Assembly (NCBI GenBank): GCA_903831085.1
Contig: CAIKWE010000001.1
Location: 1-64,000 of the forward strand
Length of the DNA: 64,000 bases
Direction: 5' to 3'
DNA from: an uncultured Verrucomicrobiota bacterium
GTDB taxonomy: Bacteria; Verrucomicrobiota; Kiritimatiellia; Kiritimatiellales; Tichowtungiaceae
Part shown: in pieces, positions 24,601 through 31,170 of the stretch
Layout: every line of letters starts with the position of its first letter
Numbering within the stretch: the stretch's first letter is position 1
The notes under the pieces: generated by a model
The model's input: only the letters and a program-made list of their open reading frames with translations
What the model was told of the DNA's origin: nothing
The model's database searches: none
Program-made: the position numbers and the translations under genes

Positions 24601-25620
24601 GTAATGGAGCATCGTTTTGCCGATGTCGGTGTTGTCGTGGATACCGCTGAACACCGCGCTGCCGGGGCCGTAAGTGAACAGCGGAACCATCGCGGCGGTA
24701 TGTTTGTCCGCCACAAAGCCGGTTTGGTTCACGGTTTTATTTTCGACCGAACCGCCCAGCACGGCGAAGCCGCCGGTTTCGTGGTCGGCGGTGACAATCA
24801 CCAGCGTCTGTCCGTCTTTTGCGGCGAAGTCGAGACCTGCGCCGACCGCGTTGTCAAAATCGACAACCTCGCTGACCACGTTGGTTCCGTCGTTCTTATG
24901 CGCGGCCCAGTCGATCTGCGAGCCTTCCACCATCAGAAAAAAGCCGTCTTTATCCTGCGACAAAATCTGAACGGCTTTTTGCGTCAGTTCTTTCAGAGAC
25001 ACCGCGCGTTCCGCGGCATAGGGCGGATGAACCGGATAGAGAATGGCGGCCGCTTTGGCCGGTGTTCCAATTTTACGGAACTCTTCCGTCGTCAGAGCAA
25101 CCGGCATTTTCTTCTGAAGTTCCGGCAGACTGGATTTAAAATAATCCAGCCCGCCGCCGAACAGAACGTCCACATCGCTGGAGACGATCTGCGCCGCAAT
25201 TTCGGCGTCCAATTTTCGGCTGGGTGCATGAACAATAAACCCGGCCGGTGTGGCGTGCGTCAGCGAACAGGCGACCGCCACGCCGGTGGCTTTACCTTTT
25301 TCTTTCGCGTATTCAATCACGTTTTTCAGCGGCTTGTCGTTCGAATCCACACCCAGCGCGCCGTTGCGGGTTTTAACACCGGTGGCAAGCGCGGTGGCCG
25401 CCGCCGCCGAATCGGTCACCAGCGCGCCGTCCGCCCAGGTGGTTACGAAGCCCGTCACCGGACAGCGTTCCATCTCGAGGGTTCCTTTGGCGATTTTCCC
25501 CGCAGTCACCTGCGACAGGCCCATGCCGTCGCCGATAAAGAGAATGATGTTTTTTGGAACCGCGTCTCCGGCGAAGACGGCGGAAGCGAACAACAGGCAG
25601 ACCAGCAGAAGTTTTTTCAT
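24589..25620 (-). CDS. PhoA-type alkaline phosphatase
   Basis: The product has 343 residues. A signal peptide (MKKLLLVCLLFASAVFA) is followed by the alkaline phosphatase core: NIILFIGDGMG (metal Asp), VTDSAAAATALATGVKT with the nucleophilic Ser, the metal ligands in SLTHATPAGFIVH, MVEGSQIDWAAHKND and VIVTADHETGGF, and a last ligand in ADKHTAAMVP. It would hydrolyse phosphate monoesters in the periplasm. At 343 residues it is shorter than E. coli PhoA and lacks inserted crown domains. Its 3' end abuts the stuttered repeat. Confidence 0.94.
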   Translation of the reverse strand: MKKLLLVCLLFASAVFAGDAVPKNIILFIGDGMGLSQVTAGKIAKGTLEMERCPVTGFVTTWADGALVTDSAAAATALATGVKTRNGALGVDSNDKPLKNVIEYAKEKGKATGVAVACSLTHATPAGFIVHAPSRKLDAEIAAQIVSSDVDVLFGGGLDYFKSSLPELQKKMPVALTTEEFRKIGTPAKAAAILYPVHPPYAAERAVSLKELTQKAVQILSQDKDGFFLMVEGSQIDWAAHKNDGTNVVSEVVDFDNAVGAGLDFAAKDGQTLVIVTADHETGGFAVLGGSVENKTVNQTGFVADKHTAAMVPLFTYGPGSAVFSGIHDNTDIGKTMLHYIME

Positions 25621-25672
25621 AGTGCCGCGATTTTATCGCATTTCCCGGAGCTGTCTGTTAGAAAAGAGCTAA

Positions 25673-27100
25673 ATGAGCACCACCGACACCATCGCCGCGA
25701 TCGCCACTCCGCCCGGACAGGGCGGCGTCGGCATTGTGCGCGTCAGCGGTTCCAAGGTCTGGAAAATCGCCGACCAGATTTTCCAATGTTTGGATCCGAG
25801 CGCAGCGAGAGAGGCCTCGCATCCGCGAGGCAGTGACCGAAGGGAGCGGCAAAAACCATCCGTCGCGAAAGGCGGAACGTTTTTGCACGGTAAAGTGATT
25901 GCCGCCGCCGGCGCGGAAATCGACGAAGCGCTCTGCCTGATTTTCCGCGCGCCGAAGAGTTATACCGGCGAAGACACGATTGAGATTCAGGGACACGGCG
26001 GACCGGTCGTCCTGAAAAAAATCCTGCGCCGCTGTCTCGATGCCGGCGCGCGGATGGCCGAACCTGGCGAATTCACCAAGCGCGCTTTTCTGAACGGCAA
26101 GATGGATTTGGTACAGGCCGAAGCCGTCGCCGATTTGATTCATGCGCAGAGCGACCGCGCCGCCAAAGCGGCGCTTGAACAGCTTGAAGGCGGACTCAGC
26201 AAACAGTTCAACGCTCTCTACGACGGCCTGATGGAAACCGCCGCCGACATTGAAACCACGCTCGACTTCGTCGAGGACGAACTGCCGGACGATGTTTTTC
26301 CAAACCTTGGAAAAAAACTGGATGAAAGTTTCCAAGGTTTGGAAACCCTGCTTGCCACTTGGGACGAAGGGCGGCTTTTGCGCGAAGGAGCCCGCGTCGT
26401 CATCATGGGCCGCCCCAACGCGGGGAAATCCACGCTCTTCAACGCGCTGCTCGGAAGCGACCGAGCCATCGTCACCGAACTGCCCGGCACCACGCGAGAT
26501 GTCATCGAAGAAACACTCGTCCTCGACGGCGTTCCGCTACGCGTCCTCGATACCGCCGGACTACGCGAAACGGAATGTCTGATTGAGCAGGAAGGTATCC
26601 GCCGCGCCCGCGCCCATTCCGCCGCCGCCGACATCGCCGTTTACCTGATTGATTCTTCTCTGCCGTTTTCCAAAGAGGATGAAGCGCATCTCGCTAAGCT
26701 CGATCCGAAACGAACGGTTGTTGTTCTCAATAAAGCCGACAAAAAAGTTTCAGGTTTCAAGTTTCAGGTTTCAGGTTTCAAGCCGGTGGAAACCTCTTTG
26801 CTTGCCGGAACCGGAATTGTTGAAGTGAAGGCAGCCGTCGCCGCGAAACTGGAAACCGGCGTTAATCTGAACACGCCCGCACACGCTGTGATTTCTGAAC
26901 GTCACCGCAACCTGCTGGAGCTCGCGCGGGTCGAGCTGATTCAGGCTCGTGAGCGGATTTCCGAAGGCGGCGAAACGGGTGCCGCGCCTGCCGCCGAACA
27001 TCTGTGTGCCGCGCTCGAAGCGTTGGGGCAGGTCACCGGCCGCGTCTATCACAACGAGCTACTCGACAACATCTTCTCCCGCTTCTGCATCGGGAAGTGA
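25673..27100 (+). CDS. mnmE: tRNA uridine-5-carboxymethylaminomethyl modification GTPase
   Basis: MnmE, with MnmG, modifies the wobble uridine of several tRNAs. The 475-residue product has the N-terminal folate-binding domain ([39 protein letters not shown]), a helical domain holding a G domain with GRPNAGKST (about 245-253), [15 protein letters not shown] and NKAD, and the C-terminal FCIGK. It is unusual in its load of interspersed repeats: four palindrome copies (25750, 25781 imperfect, 26298, 26330), a GC-rich repeat (25796-25853) that adds about 20 residues, and a stuttered GTTTCAG word series (26747-26782). Confidence 0.96.
   Translation: MSTTDTIAAIATPPGQGGVGIVRVSGSKVWKIADQIFQCLDPSAAREASHPRGSDRRERQKPSVAKGGTFLHGKVIAAAGAEIDEALCLIFRAPKSYTGEDTIEIQGHGGPVVLKKILRRCLDAGARMAEPGEFTKRAFLNGKMDLVQAEAVADLIHAQSDRAAKAALEQLEGGLSKQFNALYDGLMETAADIETTLDFVEDELPDDVFPNLGKKLDESFQGLETLLATWDEGRLLREGARVVIMGRPNAGKSTLFNALLGSDRAIVTELPGTTRDVIEETLVLDGVPLRVLDTAGLRETECLIEQEGIRRARAHSAAADIAVYLIDSSLPFSKEDEAHLAKLDPKRTVVVLNKADKKVSGFKFQVSGFKPVETSLLAGTGIVEVKAAVAAKLETGVNLNTPAHAVISERHRNLLELARVELIQARERISEGGETGAAPAAEHLCAALEALGQVTGRVYHNELLDNIFSRFCIGK
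25750..25764. repeat. TTCCA-R-N3-Y-TGGAA palindrome, copy 7
   Basis: Exact copy with centre AGGTC in mnmE, reading SKVWK. Confidence 0.9.
25781..25853. repeat. Junction of a palindrome (last base changed) and a GC-rich repeat inside mnmE
   Basis: TTCCA-ATGTT-TGGAT runs directly into GAGCGCAGCGAGAGAGGCCTCG...GCGAGGC and AGTGACCGAAGGGAGCGG. It encodes an Arg/Ser-rich insertion at about residues 40-61, absent from typical MnmE. Confidence 0.65.
26298..26312. repeat. TTCCA-R-N3-Y-TGGAA palindrome, copy 8
   Basis: Exact copy with centre AACCT in mnmE, read in the third frame as PNLGK. Confidence 0.9.
26330..26344. repeat. TTCCA-R-N3-Y-TGGAA palindrome, copy 9
   Basis: Exact copy with centre AGGTT in mnmE, reading FQGLE, 17 bp after copy 8. 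Confidence 0.9.
26747..26782. repeat. Stuttered-word repeat (GTTTCAGGTTTCAAGTTTCAG) inside mnmE
   Basis: Encodes [13 protein letters not shown] between the NKAD and later G-domain motifs, in frame. Confidence 0.65.
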
Positions 27101-27140
27101 GTTGCCGGTTAACAAAAACGGGAATAACGGAACGCAGGTC

Positions 27141-27512
27141 TCATTCCGGAAGAAGCTCTTTAACCATTGCCGAAAGCGTGTTCAGCATAAACGGTTTTTT
27201 CAGGCAGCGGTCGACACCCACTTTCTGCGCCCGGCTCAGATATCCATCCGGACCCTCTTCCAGGGAACCGCCGGAAATGGCTATAATTTTCAGCGACGGG
27301 ACGCGCCTCTTCAGTTCGATAATCAGTTCAACACCGCTCATATTCGGCATGACAAGGTCGGTAATCACAAGGTCAACATAACCCAGCGAAACCAAACCTA
27401 GCGCCTGAGTCGCTTCTGACGCGGACACCACACTGTAACCCAGTCGTGTAAGCATTTCCCTGAGCACCACGATTACACTGGTTTCGTCGTCAACAATAAG
27501 TATATGAGCCAT
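27141..27512 (-). CDS. Single-domain response regulator (CheY-like receiver)
   Basis: The product has 123 residues from the ATG at 27512, with a GGGGGCGGGA stretch upstream. It is a bare receiver domain: acidic pair D8-D9, phosphoacceptor D52 (VITDLVMPNMSG), the switch residue S80 in IAISGG and K106 in LKKPF. There is no output domain, so it would act by protein contact. It is divergent from the NtrC-like gene at 27832, with a 320-bp spacer between the starts, and no histidine kinase is in the window. Confidence 0.9.
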   Translation of the reverse strand: MAHILIVDDETSVIVVLREMLTRLGYSVVSASEATQALGLVSLGYVDLVITDLVMPNMSGVELIIELKRRVPSLKIIAISGGSLEEGPDGYLSRAQKVGVDRCLKKPFMLNTLSAMVKELLPE

Positions 27513-27831
27513 AAACGTCCCGCCCCCTTTCTGCTCTATATAGAATACCATTCCACGCAGGCATAAACAAACAGTTGTGCGGTTATTTTGAGGGAGAATT
27601 CTACTTTCGCACTGCGGCAGCAGGGGCCGGGCGGGTTGGTTTTTCCCCGTCGCCAGATGCTCGAATACAAGGATTGAAGTAACCTCTATTGTTCCAGATA
27701 CTCAAGAGTTGAAAAAGCGGAAGGGGCGAAGTATAAATGAGCCGTATGGCTTGTGTGAGCCCTTTTCTTTTAAGACGCGACTCCGGGGAAACCAGTGACA
27801 GTACATATTTAGACTTAAAGGCGGTCTTATC

Positions 27832-29121
27832 ATGCCTCGCATTCTGATTGTAGATGACGACGTGTTTCTTCAGGTGGTGATCACTAACCTTCTGAGCAAG
27901 CATGGGTACGATATCGCCGCCGCCTCAAGCGGAGAAGGCGCTCTTCAGATACTCCGGAACCAAACGTTCGATCTAATGATCTCGGACATCGATATGTTAC
28001 CCATGAACGGGCTGGAGCTACTGCAAAAAGTCCGCGAATCTTACGCCGACATGGGGGTCGTCATGCTCACCGGTCACGACTCAATCGACGTCGCCGTCGG
28101 AGCCATGAAAAAAGGGGCTTTCGACTTTCTTGCCAAACCCTTCCGCCCCGATGAACTGCTTTCGACTGTGCAGCGCTCGCTGGGGTGTTACGATGCCTCT
28201 CCGGAGAACAAGCCGACCCAAACGCAACCGGATTTAGTAGTGGGCCTTGTGGCAGAGAGTGCCGGCATGCGCAAAGTTTGCGACATGATTAAGCGCGTTG
28301 CCCCCGCCAACGTCACCGTGCTTCTTTGCGGCGAAAACGGATCCGATAAAGAACTCATCGCCCGCGCTCTCCATCAGTACAGTCCGCGGAGACACGGACC
28401 CTTCGTGGCCCTCAACTGCGCCAAGCTGTCGGCCGAACAGATGGAATCGAAACTGTTCGGGTGTGTAAATGGTGCTCTCGCCGACCAAACGGGCTTATTC
28501 GAAGCCGCGCACAAAGGAACTCTTTTCCTCGACAACATCAACGCCCTGTCGCTTGAGACCCAAGCTAAGCTCTTCAGCATAATACAAAACAGAAAAATTT
28601 GCAAAGTCGGTGGAGCTAATCAGATCGAAATCGATGTACGCATAGTCGCCGCTTCCAGCGAAAAACTGGACCGCCTCGTTGAGCAGGGCGCGTTCAGTGA
28701 AGACCTCTATTGCCGGCTCAGCGCCCTCTGTATCGACGTTCCTCCGTTGCGCAGCCGGAGAGAGGACATCCCCGTCCTCGTCAACCAGGCCCTTTGCCGA
28801 AACCTCAAGTCCGGCGCAGAGACGCCCGCCCTTGATCCAAAAACAAAGGAGATCCTCTATAATTACATCTGGCCCGGCGACACATGTGAGCTCGAAGATG
28901 CCGTTCGGCATGCGCTCCCTCTCATGCAAAACGGAATGATTACAAAAGAAATGCTTCCTGCGAAAATAGTCGCCGCCTTCGAGGAGGGCGTCCGTTCCAG
29001 CGTCATCACCAGCCGCGAGCAGTTTAAAGGACAGGCCTTCAAAGCATTCCTTAACGAAAAAAAAGAGGAACTTCTGGGCCGGACCGCCAAGCCTTCGGAC
29101 GAAAAAAAAGTCGACCCATGA
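27832..29121 (+). CDS. NtrC-like response regulator with a degenerate AAA+ domain and no DNA-binding domain
   Basis: The product has 429 residues. A normal receiver (D8-D10, phosphoacceptor D52, K102) precedes a sigma-54-activator-type AAA+ region. Key motifs are changed: Walker A GExGTGKE reads GENGSDKE (167-174), the GAFTGA loop that contacts sigma-54 reads GALADQ (214-219) and Walker B LFLDEI reads LFLDNI (231-236), losing the catalytic Glu. The arginine-finger region (SEDLYCRLS) is kept. The C-terminus ends in a charged tail with no Fis-type helix-turn-helix. It is therefore unlikely to activate sigma-54 promoters in the usual way and may act as a scaffold or antagonist. Confidence 0.85.
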   Translation: MPRILIVDDDVFLQVVITNLLSKHGYDIAAASSGEGALQILRNQTFDLMISDIDMLPMNGLELLQKVRESYADMGVVMLTGHDSIDVAVGAMKKGAFDFLAKPFRPDELLSTVQRSLGCYDASPENKPTQTQPDLVVGLVAESAGMRKVCDMIKRVAPANVTVLLCGENGSDKELIARALHQYSPRRHGPFVALNCAKLSAEQMESKLFGCVNGALADQTGLFEAAHKGTLFLDNINALSLETQAKLFSIIQNRKICKVGGANQIEIDVRIVAASSEKLDRLVEQGAFSEDLYCRLSALCIDVPPLRSRREDIPVLVNQALCRNLKSGAETPALDPKTKEILYNYIWPGDTCELEDAVRHALPLMQNGMITKEMLPAKIVAAFEEGVRSSVITSREQFKGQAFKAFLNEKKEELLGRTAKPSDEKKVDP

Positions 29122-29136
29122 GGCCCTTTTCCAAAC

Positions 29137-29151
29137 TTCCAACCACTGGAA
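29137..29151. repeat. TTCCA-R-N3-Y-TGGAA palindrome, copy 10
   Basis: Exact copy with centre ACCAC between the NtrC-like and SDR genes, 8 bp before the SDR start codon. Confidence 0.9.
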
Positions 29152-29158
29152 ATTCATT

Positions 29159-29863
29159 ATGAGCGCAAAAACCATTCTGATTACCGGCGGAGCGCAGGGT
29201 ATCGGGCGCGGCTGTGTGGAGTATTTTCTAAAATCCGGTTGGAATGTGACGGCGGTGGATATTCAGCCGATGGAGTCCAGCGACCGGCTGGAAACGGTTC
29301 TCGGCGACACGTCACTTGAAGCCACGGCGAAGCAGGCCGTGGTGAAAACGATCGAACGGTTCGGGCGGCTCGATGCGCTGATCAATAACGCCGGAGTCGG
29401 AACTCGTGGAAAATTCAATGTCGAAGAACTGCCGCTCGAAGAATGGAACCGCGTGCTGGGCATCAATCTCACCGGATATTTCCTGATGGCGAAACACGCC
29501 GCGCCATTTTTACGCAAAGCCAAAGGCGCGATAGTGAATATCGCCTCGACCCGCGCACTGATGTCGGAACGCGACACCGAGGCCTATGCGGCGACGAAAG
29601 GCGGCGTCGTGGCGCTGACGCATGCGCTGGCGGTCAGTCTCGGGCCGGACGTTCGCGTCAACTGCATCAGCCCCGGCTGGATTGAAACGCGCAAGGATGT
29701 CAAACACAGCGATGCCGACCGTTTGCAGCATCCTGCGGGTCGCGTCGGTGTTCCGCAGGACATCGCCGAATTGGCGGACTACTTGATTTCCGCCGGATTT
29801 GTCACCGGTCAAAACTTCGTCGCTGATGGCGGCATGACGAAGAAGATGATCTATGTGGAATAA
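29159..29863 (+). CDS. Short-chain dehydrogenase/reductase (SDR)
   Basis: The product has 234 residues, normal for a classical SDR. It has the cofactor motif TGGAQGIGRG (9-18), NNAGVG, the catalytic Ser in IVNIASTRAL and the YAATKGG pair Y-x-x-x-K, then ISPGWIET. Residue D36-like in VDIQP suggests NAD(H) preference. The substrate is unknown. It is followed 3 bp later by the zincin-like gene, with which it is probably co-transcribed. Confidence 0.9.
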   Translation: MSAKTILITGGAQGIGRGCVEYFLKSGWNVTAVDIQPMESSDRLETVLGDTSLEATAKQAVVKTIERFGRLDALINNAGVGTRGKFNVEELPLEEWNRVLGINLTGYFLMAKHAAPFLRKAKGAIVNIASTRALMSERDTEAYAATKGGVVALTHALAVSLGPDVRVNCISPGWIETRKDVKHSDADRLQHPAGRVGVPQDIAELADYLISAGFVTGQNFVADGGMTKKMIYVE

Positions 29864-29866
29864 TCA

Positions 29867-30238
29867 ATGACCGGAAAGATAAAGAAGCTGGAAAAACTCG
29901 CGATGGACGAAGTGGAGGCGGTGCTTGCGGCGCTGCCCGCGCCGCTGGCCGAACCGGCGCGGCAGGTGCCGGTACTGTTTGAGCGGCTGCCTGACCGGGA
30001 GTTGCAAGAGAGCGGAATTGAAGCCGATACGCTTGGTCTTTTCACCGGCCCCGAACTTGCGCATGAAGGCGACGAACCAATGCCGCCGCAAATCATTCTG
30101 TTTCTCGAAAATCTCTGGGACGAAGCGGAAGGCAACGAATCCGCCTTCCGGAATGAAGTCCGCATCACCTACCTGCACGAACTGGGGCACTACCTCGGAC
30201 TCGACGAGGACGATTTGTTTAAGCGCGGCCTAGAGTGA
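29867..30238 (+). CDS. Zincin-like metallopeptidase family protein (PF06262 type)
   Basis: The product has 123 residues. A HELGHYLGLDEDDL motif near the C-terminus supplies the HExxH zinc site and downstream acidic residue typical of this small family, and the preceding EVRITYLHELGH is standard. N-terminal MDEVEAVLAALP and QIILFLENLW are also family-like. No proteolytic substrate is known for the family. Confidence 0.88.
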   Translation: MTGKIKKLEKLAMDEVEAVLAALPAPLAEPARQVPVLFERLPDRELQESGIEADTLGLFTGPELAHEGDEPMPPQIILFLENLWDEAEGNESAFRNEVRITYLHELGHYLGLDEDDLFKRGLE

Positions 30239-30331
30239 CCCCGTCGCCGGTTAACAGCATCCGAAACTTGCAATCGCTGTTGAATATTCGCATCCTGCGT
30301 CTGTTGTAAACCTCCATACGAAAGGATTGCC

Positions 30332-31120
30332 ATGAACAGAAAAACGCTTCTATTGCTGCTGAGTCTCTCCGTGATGTTCCTCAATGGATGTATGGGGGTT
30401 GATAAAGTAAATCCCTGTGATGTGGTCATCGGTTCGCATCCTGCCGTCACGCCCGTCCCGCGGGCCGACAAGGAAGGGTGGATGGCTCGCCATCAGGCGA
30501 TTGTTGATCGGATTGCGCAAGGGAATGTCGACCTGCTGATGGTCGGCGATTCAATCACGGCCGGATGGGAAAAGAGCGGCAAAACGGTCTGGGACAAATA
30601 TTATGCCTCGCGCAATGCTGTCAATCTGGGCATCGGCGGCGACCGCACGGAACACGTTCTCTGGCGGCTTGAAAACGGCGAAATTGAAAACATCCACCCC
30701 AAGCTGGCCGTGCTCCTGATCGGCACCAACAACTCCGGTGGCGAGCAGTACACCGAGGAACAGATTGCGGACGGCATCAAAGCGATTGTCTGCAAACTGC
30801 GCACCAAGCTGCCGAAAACCAAAGTGCTGATTCTGGCGATCTTTCCCCGCGGCAATACGGAACAGCGCAAGGGCACAGAGAACGATGCAACCTTCAACGC
30901 GCAATGGGCCAAGAATGATGCGGCCAGTCAGCTGGCTTCGCAGGCGGCTGATGGCAAAATGGTTTTCTTTCTGGATATCAACAAAGCCTTCCTGAATGAA
31001 CAGGGTGTCTTGCCCCGTGAGGTAATGCCGGATCTGCTGCATCCCAAGGAAAAAGGCTATCAGCTCTGGGCCGTGGCCATGGAGCCAACCATTGCCAAAC
31101 TCATGGGCGAAAAGAAATAG
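30332..31120 (+). CDS. SGNH/GDSL-family hydrolase, probable lipoprotein
   Basis: The product has 262 residues. The N-terminus MNRKTLLLLLSLSVMFLNGC is a lipoprotein signal with a LNGC lipobox. The hydrolase has VGDSITAGW (block I, nucleophilic Ser), IGGDRTEHVLW (block II Gly), GTNNSG (block III Asn) and DLLHPKEKGY (block V Asp and His). This arrangement resembles PAF-acetylhydrolase-like or carbohydrate-esterase enzymes of PVC bacteria that deacylate glycans. It stands alone, followed by a palindrome copy. Confidence 0.9.
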   Translation: MNRKTLLLLLSLSVMFLNGCMGVDKVNPCDVVIGSHPAVTPVPRADKEGWMARHQAIVDRIAQGNVDLLMVGDSITAGWEKSGKTVWDKYYASRNAVNLGIGGDRTEHVLWRLENGEIENIHPKLAVLLIGTNNSGGEQYTEEQIADGIKAIVCKLRTKLPKTKVLILAIFPRGNTEQRKGTENDATFNAQWAKNDAASQLASQAADGKMVFFLDINKAFLNEQGVLPREVMPDLLHPKEKGYQLWAVAMEPTIAKLMGEKK

Positions 31121-31134
31121 TCAGCCGTTCTGTT

Positions 31135-31149
31135 TTCCAGACATTGGAA
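31135..31149. repeat. TTCCA-R-N3-Y-TGGAA palindrome, copy 11
   Basis: Exact copy with centre GACAT between the convergent SGNH hydrolase and alaS genes. Confidence 0.9.
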
Positions 31150-31170
31150 AAATTTCTCTGACTCTTTCGT

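Noticed and set aside
27513-27831. A riboswitch or small RNA in the spacer between the two receiver genes
   Set aside because: I could not find conserved cores of known riboswitches or a convincing terminator-bounded hairpin.
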